A stretch of 64,000 nucleotides of DNA from Climacteris rufus (Eukaryota; Chordata; Aves; Passeriformes; Climacteridae): contig VZRZ01006168.1 of the NCBI GenBank assembly GCA_013398175.1, positions 460-64,459 on the forward strand, in the 5' to 3' direction. Shown here in pieces: positions 13,531-25,195 of this stretch. The translations under genes were made by a program, and so were the position numbers. Within the stretch, counting starts at the first letter, position 1. Every line of letters starts with the position of its first letter. The notes under the pieces were generated by a model. That model was not told where the DNA came from. It did not search any database and worked only from the letters and a program-made list of their open reading frames with translations.

Positions 13531-13853
13531 TTTTTTGCATTTCTGATAATGTCTAATCAAGTAGGGAAATCCAGAGAATAAAGCTTCTGTGTCCTTGTGT
13601 TTTCTGGATTCCTATGAACCCACAGCTGTGATCTTTATCACTAGCAGGCTAGGTAAACCTTTAGGTTGTAACACATGTAAACAGACATTATATCTGAATC
13701 TAGAAAAGTAGAACAAGAAACAAAGATTATTACTGATTTTTGTCAGGCTTGAATTCTATCAGGAGGAAGAAATACATCTTTAGAGACATAAGTGAATTCT
13801 CATGTATATGTCTCTGAGTAGAGATTTAATTTTCTGTTTAATTTACACCTTGC

Positions 13854-14288
13854 TGTGCTGGTTTCAGAAGGGGTAGAGTTAACTTTCTTCACAGTGGCTG
13901 GTATGGGGCCTGTGCTGAACACAGGATTGATAATATAGTCGTGTTTTCATTATTGCTGAGCAGGCCTTACATAGACCCAAGGCCTTTTCTGCTTTTCGTA
14001 CTGCCACACTCAAGTAATAGGTTGAAGAGATGGTGTTTATCTTCCCAACCACCATTACCATGATGGTGTCCTGCTCTCTTGGAGCTGACAGAACACCTAC
14101 CTGCCCATGGGAAAAGTGAATTAATTATTTGGTTTTGCTTCGCTTGCATGCATGACTTTTGCTTTCCCTATTATACTATCTAGACTCATGAATTTTCTAG
14201 CTTTTACCTTTCTGTTTCTCTCCCTGACCCCACTTGTAGGGGAGTGAGAGAATGTGGGGCTTGGTTCCTGGCTGGAGTTAAACCACAA
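13854..14288 (+). mobile_element. 5' LTR of a non-coding avian ERV element
   Basis: It begins TGTGCTGGTTTCAG, the recognisable start of a common avian ERV LTR, and ends near TAAACCACAA. Compared with the copy at 15439 it has lost the TATA-bearing middle. It is followed at once by a primer-binding-like site, which defines it as a 5' LTR. Transcription would run rightward. Confidence 0.7.
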
Positions 14289-14298
14289 TGATCCCTTT

Positions 14299-14316
14299 TG
14301 GTACCCAATTTGGGGT
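14299..14316 (+). other. primer-binding site, tRNA-Lys-like (decayed)
   Basis: TGGTACCCAATTTGGGGT lies 10 bp after the LTR end. It keeps the TGG..CCCAA..TGGGG frame of a tRNA-Lys1,2-type site, with the CpG positions changed, as expected from methylation decay. In retroviruses the host tRNA anneals here to start minus-strand DNA synthesis. Confidence 0.5.
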
Positions 14317-15438
14317 TCACAGTGTTTGAGATAAAGACAGATCTGACTGGGATGTACTCAATTGAATTTGGAAGTGCTAGATTTGAATATCTGTTAGTGC
14401 TGTTCAGCTAGTAATCAGCTGACTTCTTTGCTTGCCATGGGGCTCACTTTCTTGGCTGTATATTAGAGTCTACTTTTTGCTTTGCTGCTTGCTGTAGTGC
14501 TGTACTGCTTATTACCTCACTGATTTGTGCCTGAGACCATTTTGATAACAGCCACTGGCGATATGCCTGGGCTGGCAGGTGGCCAGGGTGTTGCTGCTGT
14601 TCCTGTGCTGCTGTACTGGACAGGCTAGAACTTCACTACTGGATTTCAAGGGACTGTGACATGGTAAAGAGTCCCTGTTAGAGCAGATGGGTGCCTGAAG
14701 AAGGATGTGACCCTGTGAGATTCCTGTGATAGAGTAGGTCTGCTGGCAGGACTTGTGACCTCCCAGGGGAGCCACACTGGAGAGGTTTGTGAAGAACTGC
14801 AGTCCATGAGAACGACCCAAGTTGGACAAGTTCAGGGAAGACTGTCTCCTGTGGGTGGGATCCCGCACTGGAGCAGGGGAAGCAGCCTGTGGTGAACACC
14901 ATGGTGAAGCAGCTGGGCCCCTGCAGCCCATAGAGGACTATGATGTGGTGATGTGGACTATAGGAATGGTGGACTATAACAGAAACCCTTTGTTGCAGTC
15001 AGCCTGGGGACAAGGGGAGGAGTTCATTGCAGTGTTAAACCCTAAAACCAGGGCCAAAAGGACCAAGAGTGGAGGTTGTGATGGATATGCCTTTATATTG
15101 TTGTAAGCTGTGATTTGAGTTGTATGTTACAGGAATTACTAGAGCAGGAACCACCCAAACCAGCACAGGAGAAGCCTTACAAGAAGCAGTTTCAGTACAG
15201 CAGTGACCTGACCTGAGATGGCTTTGGTGCCCAGTAACTTCACACCACACACCACCTCTCCTGTCCCAAGTGACCACCATAAGAGATGGAGCCCAAAGTC
15301 ACAAACTAAATGTGAAGGGGAGGGAGAGGGGGAGGGAGAGGGGAAGGGAAAGGGGAAGGGGAAGAGGAAGAGGATAATGATGTATTGAATACTGTGGGAT
15401 CTGAGTACGATGTGAATGGTATGACATAAGGGGTAGAA
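14317..15438 (+). mobile_element. non-coding internal region of the ERV element
   Basis: About 1.1 kb between the two LTRs with no gag, pol or env frame that I can recognise. The part at about 14690-14990 consists of CTGGAGCAG/CCCATGGAG-type modules also seen in the element at 61378-62303, so the two families share this sequence. A 61-nt purine tract lies at 15314-15374. The element therefore looks non-autonomous, needing proteins from a relative, or it is heavily deleted. Confidence 0.55.
15314..15374 (+). repeat. 61-nt pure purine tract with eight G-runs
   Basis: Every base from 15314 to 15374 is A or G, with runs of 3-5 G separated by 1-3 purines. It lies about 65 bp before the 3' LTR, where a polypurine tract is expected, but is much longer than usual. 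It could form G-quadruplex or triplex structures on the + strand. The long minus-strand ORF across it (repeating Phe-Pro and Ser-Pro) is a by-product. Confidence 0.75.
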
Positions 15439-15745
15439 TGCGTTCATTTTGGCTGAGGTAGAGTTATTTTCTTCACAGTGACTATGGGGCTGTGTTTCAG
15501 ATCTCTGCTGAACAAGGGGTTGATAACACACAAATGTTTTTGTTTTTGTTATTGCTGAGCAGGGCTTACACAGAGCTAAGACTTTTTTGCTTTTTGTGCA
15601 GGCAAGGGAGTTGGGAGTGCCTGGGTGGTTGGGAGTAGACACAACTGGGACAGGTGACCCAAACTGACCAAAGGGATATTTCATACCACATGACATCATG
15701 CTCAATATAAAGTGGGGGAAAGAACCCCACTGAACAAACATGTAT
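15439..15745 (+). mobile_element. 3' LTR of the same ERV element, truncated
   Basis: It aligns with the LTR at 13854 from its start through the GTTATTGCTGAGCAGG block. It then continues into the U3 part missing from the 5' copy, including a CCAAACTGACCAAAGGGATATT stretch and a TATAAAG box near 15706-15712. It loses similarity after about 15745, so R/U5 is missing. No matching target duplication was found. Confidence 0.6.
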
Positions 15746-16530
15746 AATTGGGCATGGCCTTGAAAACAACCTGAGAGCAATACAGGTCTCTTATCAGTCA
15801 ATTTAACTAACAATATTAAATAATCTTAATAAAAGTTAAATTTTAATAGAAATTAGTACTAGCAAGCACTCCCTAAACTAAAAAGAAATAAATTGTATTT
15901 ATTAGACTTCAAACATAGAAGTGAAATGAATTAACACCTAAAGCTGAAGCAAGCAAAAGGTGTATTATTTACACCTGAAGATGTTTGACAGACAAGACTG
16001 CAAATGATCCTAGTGCAAAGCTTATGGTTATGGCAGAAAACTGCTCAATAAAATAAGAAACTAAATAAGATTCCTGTCCTCACATTGTCTCATTCTTTAG
16101 AGGTTGTGTGCATGAACTGTACTGAGAAAAGCACAAAAGCTCTGGAAACACACTTGTGCTGAGATGGATGCTGTCAGTCAAGTGTATGCCACTGATAATG
16201 AAAAAGAGAAATTACTGTTTGGGAATGATTTGTTATTGAAGTTCTGTCCACTTCTCAGCTTAATCCATAAAACCATTTGACTCTAGTGAAGGAACAATAT
16301 CTCATGTAGTAGGCTGATAAGAGAGAAAAAATAGAAAGTACTGTTATTTGCTGTCATGGGAAGATCAGCAGCTTCTGCTCTCTTTTTGGCATCATAACTG
16401 CTAAGAGAGGTTCTATTCCTGCCTATCAAGCCTGTCATGAAACATGGAACTATAATTTCCTAACTCACCACTTATATCCTATATCCCTACTTATGAGCTC
16501 AACTCTCTGGAGCAAATAAATTAATTAACA
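15746..16530. other. AT-rich non-coding DNA
   Basis: Nothing recognised in this stretch. Confidence 0.5.
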
Positions 16531-16531
16531 A

Positions 16532-16935
16532 TGTGTATTGGGTTCACGTGGCAAGGTTTTGGTAGTGAGAGGCATGTGTGTGTGAAGGGAAAACGTGCAG
16601 AGGTGGCTACTACAAGAAAACCAGAAATACCCATGTCAGACATAGCCAGCTCCAAGATGCATCTGATTCTTGCAAAAGCTGAGCCAGTTAGTGATGTTGG
16701 TAGTGCCTCTGTGATAATTTATTTAAGAAAAGAGAAAAAAGTGTTGTACAAAAGCAATTGTGAGAGAGGACTGGTAATATGTGAGAGAAACAGCCCTGAA
16801 GGCACCAAGGTCAGTGGAAAAGGAGGGAAAGGAGGTGATCCAGGTTTCAGAGCAGAGATTCCCTACAGTTTATGGGGAATATGATGGTGGCACAGGCTGA
16901 CATCTGCAGCCCATGGAGGACCACACTGGAACTGA
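16532..16935 (+). mobile_element. 5' part of an avian LTR (modular family B)
   Basis: It begins TGTGTATTGGGTTCACGTGGCAAGG-like and runs through the GCCTCTGTGATAATTTATTTAAGAA promoter-like block (16707-16732) to a CTGCAGCCCATGGAGGACC module, then breaks off. It is the same family as 61378-62303 but lacks everything after the first module. The open frame at 16531-16884 is repeat-derived, without a retroviral motif. Confidence 0.65.
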
Positions 16936-19900
16936 AATTCACTTCCTCATGCTGAAATTTCAAAATAAATCCTGTTCTAATCAACAAAAATAGTTTATTT
17001 AGAGCAGTTGAATAATCAACAGGATCAAAAAGTTCTCGAGAATGTGCTGTTGACACTGCAACACATTACAGATACTACTACCAGGATGGTAATTCTGCCA
17101 GGTTGAACAGTGATTTTTCTTTTGTGGCAGATCTATGAAATTTCAGAATGAGTGACCATTGTGCATGGTCTAAATAAATAACAATACATATATGTGTTAA
17201 GCTCACTATGTGTGTAGTGTAAAGCCACTAGAAATGTTTCAGGAGTATAGGATACACTCTGTCTATAAAGATTCATTGTATTGCATAGATGCACTAGGTC
17301 CAGACTATAATTATTTTCCTTTAAATATCATCTGTGCCTGTGCAGTAGGTCTGAAGCTGTTGGTACATCTCTGCTCTGCAAGCCTTTTTGTACTACAAAA
17401 CAAATTGGTTCAATATGAAAAGTACAGAAGATAAGTACACAAATCCTGCCTATTATGACTAACAGGATTTGTCTGATTTCTTCCTAACATCCACCTTAAA
17501 ATGTTAGTTCTAAGGTCCTTTTTTTCTATCTGTGGTTACACTGACTAACATTAATACCTAAAATGCATTTAAATATTATTTTTATGCAGACAACATACAG
17601 ATTTATTGCTACTTTAGTCTGATAATTCCTTGACAAATCCTGTTTCTGCATTTCAAGAGTGTTTGATGTTGATTCAGCAGTGGATATATTCCAGCAAGAT
17701 GTCTCTTTACATCTTGTCGACTAAGTTATTATAACATGTATACCTTCTTCTAAAAACTGTATGGTGACTTCTGCCTTTGTCTAAAATTTAAACAATTACA
17801 ACATAAATTCTTGCAAATATTATAGTTTAGCACCTGAAAACATTTTGAGTTTTTTTAACACTGATCAAGTATCAGCTACCTTGAACTATTGTGTCAAGAA
17901 GTCACAGGCTTCAGAACTAAGGTGTTATAACCAGGGTTATTACTCTCTTTTTTTCCCTTTTACAAAGAGTCCATACAGTGAATGTGAGTAGTAAAGATAA
18001 CTTTTCTTAGAGAACAGCTATTTCAAAATGGTTAATGCTCTTACTCTGTAAGATTAAATATAACCTTGTATCTGTGTTTCATATTCTCCATACTTTCTGT
18101 CAAATATTTTGCTGTTGTTATGGACTTCACCCGATGACAGATGATAATTTTTCCTTAATATTTCAAAAACAAGCTAAGTAGAATAAGAAATATCCATTAA
18201 GTCACTGAAGACAAGCATAAAGTTGTTAAAGTCACAATAATTTGTTATTATAAGTAACTCTTGTTTTATGAGAGTCATTTAATTGACATTTGAAGGCAAT
18301 TCACATACTGAGTTTGCATACTAATATAGAAAATTCCTCCCATAACCAAGGGGCATAGTACCTAGCAGAGAAAGATATATCTTCCAATTTGAGAGGGAAG
18401 CTTCCTGCATTTCATAAAGTGGTCAGTTAATTTAGGCTTAATCCAGAAATACTTTCAGACATGATGATTCAGTGAGACACAGCACTTTAGTCAAATACCC
18501 AGACTTGTTTTAGGAACTATTTTGAGCTAATTCCAATATGTCATTTGCTTAGCTGGGATAAGAAGATACGTGATAAGAATGCAATCGAAAATTTAAAAGA
18601 ATAATAGAGATGATTATGATAGCCTGTATCATCTAGGTGGGATTGTAGCATTTTGATGTGATCTAAACAAAAGTTGGTAGTAGAAGAAGTAAAGACTGGG
18701 TTTTTTTGCCATTTAATCAAGATAAATAAAAACAGAAGTGACAAAGTGCATTTTGAGGGAATACCAAAGGTTTCACTTTTTTTATTAGATAATATACTTT
18801 ATCTAAAGATGAATCGCAATGTAAGGTCTTCAGTATCTTGAAAGCTAAAGGAAAAGCTTTCTCAAAAACTAATAAATCAATGAATACTGGTATTAAATAG
18901 CACCGCAAAATCCAAAGGAAAGGATCCCATTAAGAAATGTGAAGGTGAAGAATGGTGAAAATTTAGGGTGAATTATCTGTGATTTTTGTGGGGGGTCTAG
19001 ATTCCTACTTGCAATTTTAAAATATATGGATTTTTAATAATTTTAATAAAATATTTAAAATACTATATAAATGTAAAGATTTTAATAAATTTATTACATT
19101 AGTAAAATATATTGATTGAATAAAATATAGATATACTATATATTAATGATGAAACCTATATACCTACAAAACCACACAATAAATGCAAATATTGACTCAG
19201 TCTTCAGAGAGCTGTTTCAAAAATCTTCAAGAATTAAAAAAAACAAGCTTGGTCTGGGGAATATTTCTACTGTAATTTAATCAAATATACTTTTGTAATG
19301 TTACTCAATTACTTGCGGGTTATAAAAAGTGAGATACATTAGGTTTGTCTAGAAGAATTATATTTGCACCTTTATTTTAATAGAGTGGTCGTATGATTTA
19401 TATCTCAGCAACTATTCTAGCAAAAATTCAAGAACAGTGCTAAAACTATCAACCTATTTTTTCCTTATTAATTAAAAATATAAAGTTGTATTCCATTCTG
19501 TTACAACAAATATATGTAAAATAGAAGTGCTAAAAAAAGTTAAAACCATCATTTGAACTTTTTCTCCTCTTGAGAAATATCTGTAAGTTATATGCTCTAT
19601 CATTAATTAGTATTCCCAAAATATTTATATATTTAAAAAATACTTCCTAGCATTCTTAGGCATATCTTTCCAGGGATAAGTGCAAAGACCTTTTACAGAT
19701 CTATTTCCCTACAGACTTATCTGATAGACATGCATACTCAATATATTCTACCAAGGGTTGCATTCTTCATTGGCTGCTACAGGAGATGCTTCTGTTTTAA
19801 GCAGGGGACATAAGGAGAGGCTGAACTGTCATAATAGAGCCAGTATTTACTACAGATTTTATAGTTTAGACAGATTTGTTGAAGAAAAGTTTCAAAAAGA

Positions 19901-20420
19901 GACCCCTAGAGATAGGAAGCTACTCCTCCAAGGTCAGGTAAGAAAGCGCTCATGTGAGTATCCCACATAAAAAGACATCTTTCCTCCAGATGTTTTACAA
20001 AGCCACATCATTCCTTTGTTCTATGCAAATTATGATACTACATGTTCATATTCATTTGAAACTCTGGTTTACATACATATAAATGAATTTGAATTTTTGA
20101 CCGAGTGAATCTATTGGTAGTTTCTGCTTAGCTGATTTTTTCACTGATAAAAAAATAACTTTAACTTTTTTTTAATGTGTTTTCTCTGTAACAATAAACT
20201 TCAAATTTTTAAAAACCCTGATGGAAAAGTGTTACATTCTTCTTTACAACTGGTTTCTAATACATTTCTGAAGATTTCTTTAATGTGTTCATTTTTAAAT
20301 ATCTGTAAAAGTTTATTGTCATGTTTCTGGCCATCTGTCTAAGGAAAGATGTCTAAGGGTAAGATTAGAGAAAGCTGAGAACTCATATTCACACAAGTAT
20401 GGAAATTATAGGGTGAAATA
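16936..20420. other. AT-rich non-coding DNA
   Basis: No gene or repeat recognised, apart from an exon-like segment at 19783-19937 reported as a finding. TA-rich low-complexity sequence lies at 19018-19145. Confidence 0.45.
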
Positions 20421-20715
20421 CAGTTGTTGCTCCCTGGATGGAATGTGGTTGGCATACTGGAGACCTATTCCATGATGATTGCCCACACCCACAATCTCCA
20501 ACCACAGTGCCTGCTCAGAGGGATGGGGAAGAGGGTGGAGCCAAGCAGAGACAGCTCGGCTAGGCTCTGTTGAAATCGTTGCAGGGAGGGGAATTTGATG
20601 GTACTTTGCTGCTGATAAACCACAGCACCCATCAGCCAGGGGAGAGAGGAGGATATGTCCTGCTGCTGAGCTGGCAACTGTGGTGAAATTGTTCTCCTTG
20701 GATGAACTTGATTCA
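20420..20715. other. GC-richer island, unassigned
   Basis: About 300 bp distinctly richer in G+C than its surroundings, without a recognisable coding or repeat signature. The minus ORF 20465-20716 (83 codons) has no domain that I recognise. It may be an uncharacterised repeat. Confidence 0.3.
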
Positions 20716-23700
20716 TTATAACTTAATTGCAGTATTAATACACACCTCCATCCCTAACTTACCTGCCTTCAAGGTACAATAACACCTCACTGAGTATGTG
20801 CTGTTTTGGTATTTTGCCTGTTTTTCATGCGATTGTAGCAATTGGTTACGTATTTTTAAATTTGTATTATTATGTTTACAGAGTTACTACATCTTAGACA
20901 ATAAAGGCAACTATGAAATCTACACCATACATTTTGTTGATAATGCGGATTATAAGGCTTAAAAATGTCACAGGAAATCTACTACCACTGAGGCATAGCC
21001 TCCAGTGTGCTAAGACTGGGACAGATATACTGTCTGTAGAATAACACAGCTATTAAGGATCTTAGAACAGCATGGCTTTACAAACATATGGTTCAAAATA
21101 TTATTTGATTTATGATTGCAATTTTCTGCCTTTTACCTGAAAATAATCTGTGCCTTTAAATAGTCATGTTTATATTTTCACAAGCTGGTATTTATCAGAA
21201 GTTTGCTAGTGATTTCTGTGTAACAGCTTCAAAATAAACTTAATTATGATTAGGTGTTGATCAGCATGGCTAATGCCAACCAAAAATAAGTAGTTTGCAA
21301 AAAGCTGAAACTGTAGTTATTTATGTTTTGAAGGGCACAGAAAACTGCAGTGAAATAATCAGAAATAAAACCACAAAACAGCTCTTTCAAGGAAGCAACA
21401 TTACAGTTGTCCAGTTTTTGCACTTTGATACAGCACTGTCTTCTATTTGCTAATTTTTTCAAGGTACTCATCAACTTTCTTCCATTTTTTCTTCACTTTT
21501 TTTAAACAGTAATACAATAGCTGTATTTCAAACTTCTATAAAAACGGACTCCTGTATATACATATATTACTTTTTACTTTGCAGACATATATTTTATAAA
21601 CCAGAAGAAACATCTCGTGTTAAAACAAAAGACAGTCCTAGTACTGTACCTGACAACTTTGCAAATCTTCCTGTCAACCGTTCTGCTTCCCTAAAATATT
21701 CTGTATGCAAATGATACTTAAAAAGCCCATATATCTATCTCTGATGAAACCTGTTTTGAGCACTCTCTAAAGGAGCAGCAAAAATCACTGCTTAATGTAA
21801 CACCAGAACGGATGTCAGAAATAGAACTACAAACAGCTTGAGAACAATTGGGTTCCCTTTCAGTGTAGCACTTTCCTGATGGACACATCTTTGAAACTGG
21901 TTGGTCTCTCAGGCCTCAGTTACAGGAATTATATTTTTCACTGATGTCTTTACATATATACGAGACCTCAAATTGGCATTAAAATCTTGAAAACCTATGC
22001 TATTGAAGCCTATGCCCTATGTCAAGAAAGTCTATCAGCTTCCATTAATGCATGGTTCTTCTTGCAAGATCAGCACTTAGAAGATTCAAGCACTTAAAAA
22101 TATACATTAATGTATTCTATATAAAGCTCAATTAAATTGCTTCCCATATTTCTTGATATCTTTGTAAAATAACCATCCTATTTGGAGATAACACTATTGC
22201 CCCTCAGGGTTAAGGTTTCGAAGCTGTTATTAGTTCAGGTCTTTGCATTTGTACTGCTTTCTCAGGATTTGTAGTTGCTGAACTATCTGTCACTTTATAT
22301 GATACTAAACACTACAATTGGGAACAAAACATCCACTAGAAACTGCTGTTCAGTTCTGGAACATATTAAAATTTAATACAGTCTCGGTATGACGTTTGCT
22401 TAATCAAATGTCAGGAATATTTTAAATCTATCAGTAAAGGCCTTAATTCACCCAGGGGGTAAAATCAACAAAGAGGGTGAAAATTCCAAACAAGAAAAGA
22501 GCCTTTAAAAGTTGTATTTGTAGTGCCATCTGCTTTGAGTTAATTGTTCTCAACAGGCTACTCAGCTGCCATTTAGTCTCTGTATTACTTATTAAAGAAG
22601 TAAAGGATACATAGAAATATGCTGTTAGCATTAGCAAAGTCCTGACAGATAACACAGACTGATAGAGTTATAGTCCACTGATGTAAACTTTCTTTTCTTC
22701 TTTATGAGTGGAATAGCAATTACAGCTACTAATTAGTAAACCTGATGTTTGTGCAGTCTTGGTAGGCAGACACAGAGAAAAAGCATTGCTATGCTTTCGG
22801 TAACTCACAAGTGATGTGAGTTGTATTGGTCTTTAAAACAGCCTTTCTCCATAGATTGAAGTGCTACTCAAAATTTCCTATGACATACAACTATACATTA
22901 TAGGAAAGAAACACTTAAAACTTTGGGAAATAACAGTTTGCCCTTGTATCTAACAATTTGATCTGCTGTGAAGTGAATGCAATGGGAGCACTACAATTCG
23001 TATCAGCAGGATATTGCAAACTATCTGTCCTCAGAACTGCAGTTAGAGTGCAGCATTCACTGTAATGGGCATAATGGAGGGCAGTGGAGGGAAGGATCAG
23101 AGAAAGCTGAAGTGAAAAAAGGGTTTGGGACCTTTCACCTCTATTTGTTTATAGGCATTTGTCCTTTAGAAACATTTCATTGGTGAGATCTTAAGAAACA
23201 AAGAATACATAGAAATATTTATATTTGTTAATAATTTTAAAAAACATTAATATAAAAATAAATAAACCCCCCAACCAAGCAACTAAAATTCACCGAAAAC
23301 CCACAGTTGTCTTTGAATCAGAATAATCAGAATCTGATAATAGACCCATGTTTGCATTTCTTCTTTTGCCTTTGAAAGGTCTCTGGACATCAGCCTTAAT
23401 AAACTTCTGAGCTCTGATAGTGCTGCATCTATTTGTGCAACACTCCTTGTTTGTTTCTATTTAGTGTTACAGCTAGTAATAAGTTTTTAAGCCTTCAGCT
23501 ACCAAATCTGATTTTTAAACAGAAAAAAACCCTGGTGTTTTCAGCACCAAAAGTAAATCTGAAGTTCCAGCATATTTAACCAAGTTTAAATAAAAAAAAA
23601 TAAAGAATTAATACAGTAAGAGAAGGGTTTCACTCAAAAGGGTAATGAAAATGAGATTATGAATTACTCTTTTGATCCCTATATTATGAGGAAATGCACA

Positions 23701-23945
23701 TGAAACCTCAGACAGAACAATGATTCTATTGATTTCAGTGGCATTATTCATGTCCTGAAATTTAACTGTATTTTAGTTTTTAACTTGATCAAGTTTATGC
23801 AATAAATACCCAACAAGAATGCTATAGATAATGTCTCTGGAGAGTTTGCATTCATCCCTCCATCAATCTACCTATCTCAAGATGTACTACAGCTCCCACT
23901 GAAACTGTCTATATGCCTTGTTTCTAAAGTACTATGATATGAATA
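20716..23945. other. AT-rich non-coding DNA
   Basis: Nothing recognised. On the minus strand a consensus donor (CAG/GTAAGT) lies near 20762, without a convincing partner. Confidence 0.45.
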
Positions 23946-24022
23946 TATATCAGTCTCTCTTAGAAAAAAAAAACCTATAGTACATGTTAAATATATATGA
24001 AACTATTATTATTTAAACTTCA
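23946..24022 (+). repeat. 77-bp direct repeat, copy 1
   Basis: Nearly identical to 26891-26966, differing in an A-run and one or two bases. Sequence outside the boundaries does not match. The core reads CTATAGTACATGTTAAATAT and onward. Confidence 0.85.
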
Positions 24023-24680
24023 TATTAATCTGTTGCTACCACTGTGCCACCTCCAATAATTATTTATTTTTTTTTATTTTTCCCAAGACACCTTCACTCT
24101 AAAAGAAGGCTTACATGAAATATATTTGAAGCATGTGGTTCAAAAGAGCAGTGGAAGACCCTGAGGAGTAAAATAGGTCTGACCAAGGTGTAATGGCCAA
24201 TTTTAGTTTTGCAGCATTTTGTCTTTTTCTCATATATCTTTGTATGTAGATTTGAAACACTACCACTTCCTATAGGACTACTGTAAAAGATTAAAGTCAC
24301 CTGAACACAGACTCCACAATCTTATTTTCAATTATTTAGCCTAGAATAAAAGTATATGAAGGATCAAGGTCTGTTCTAACACCATACCGTTTATCACATT
24401 TCAGGCAAAATCAAATATGAAATTGCTTAGCTGCTTACTGTGAAGCAGAGCTATGTCTTTAAACAGGCTAAGTATCAGAGAAATTAAATGTTTGATATGT
24501 AATGTGAGCTTTTAAAAAGGTCACAGGTTTGATCTCTGTGCTTTCTACCTTTAAAATCTTGTTATAAGCAAAAGGAAACCCACCATATATATGAATCTAG
24601 GAACCTACTTGCAATACTGTTAACGTTTTAACACTCCAGTGATACAAAATATGTAATTAATACATATAAAAGCCTTGTTA

Positions 24681-24702
24681 ATGACAGGTTTAAACCTGTC
24701 AT
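24681..24702. repeat. 22-bp perfect palindrome
   Basis: The half-site ATGACAGGTTT is followed with no spacer by its exact reverse complement. The palindrome marks the left edge of the GC-richer island 24700-25195. Confidence 0.9.
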
Positions 24703-24818
24703 GTAATCTCTTTGCCCTTCCTGGCATCTAGCTCTTTTCCGTGGGAATATGCACATACCATGAATGACCTGGGGGTCCTTAAACTGACAGGCTCAGCTCC
24801 TGGAAGGAAGATGAGAAG

Positions 24819-24825
24819 TATATAA
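24819..24825 (+). promoter_or_regulatory. TATA-box-like TATATAA
   Basis: TATATAAG lies 31 bp before the ATG of the small ORF at 24850. A 7-bp stem (CATCCTG at 24829, CAGGATG at 24846) sits between them, where a start site would be expected. This could be a real promoter, an LTR promoter or chance in AT-rich DNA. Confidence 0.3.
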
Positions 24826-24849
24826 GACCATCCTGAGGTCTTCGGCAGG

Positions 24850-25194
24850 ATGAATATGAAATTTGCTGGAGTGTGGGAGAAGGATTTCTTTTCTGTCCTG
24901 AGCTTGCTTGGATTTATTTTATGCATTTCTTTACCCCAGGCAGCTGCTTTGTGGATGTTTCCAGCCAAGAATGAACATGTTCCCATACCCTCCCCAGGGG
25001 CTCTTACTTGCTGGGCAATGGGACCCCAGATTTCCCAGGCCCTTCTCATGGAGACACTGACACAGCTCTGGCTCAGGCAGGGAAGGCAACAGGTGCTTGA
25101 CCCTGAGGCAGCAGCTGAAACCAGCCCAGCCCAGCCCAGCTCGAACAAAATGCCCAACCTATTGGGTCAGTGCAAAGCCTGGGACCCTTTATGA
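24850..25194 (+). CDS. small hypothetical ORF (114 codons), hydrophobic N-terminus
   Basis: The ORF starts MNMKFAG, then has a hydrophobic stretch at about residues 13-33 (FFSVLSLLGFILCISL) ending in AAA, which resembles a signal peptide or a membrane anchor. The rest is Pro/Ala/Gln-rich with no domain that I recognise. It lies in an island richer in G+C than its flanks and is preceded by a TATA-like box. I do not recognise the protein. It may be part of an unrecognised LTR or a chance frame, and the overlapping minus frame is similarly long, which argues for chance. Confidence 0.2.
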   Translation: MNMKFAGVWEKDFFSVLSLLGFILCISLPQAAALWMFPAKNEHVPIPSPGALTCWAMGPQISQALLMETLTQLWLRQGRQQVLDPEAAAETSPAQPSSNKMPNLLGQCKAWDPL

Positions 25195-25195
25195 G

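Noticed and set aside
14512..14931. 139-codon minus ORF
   Set aside because: It lies in a non-coding ERV internal region, with no recognisable domain and repeat-derived composition.
15139..15813. 224-codon minus-strand ORF
   Set aside because: It is antisense to an LTR and to the purine tract. Its Phe-Pro/Ser-Pro repeats come from the G/A run, and no domain is present.
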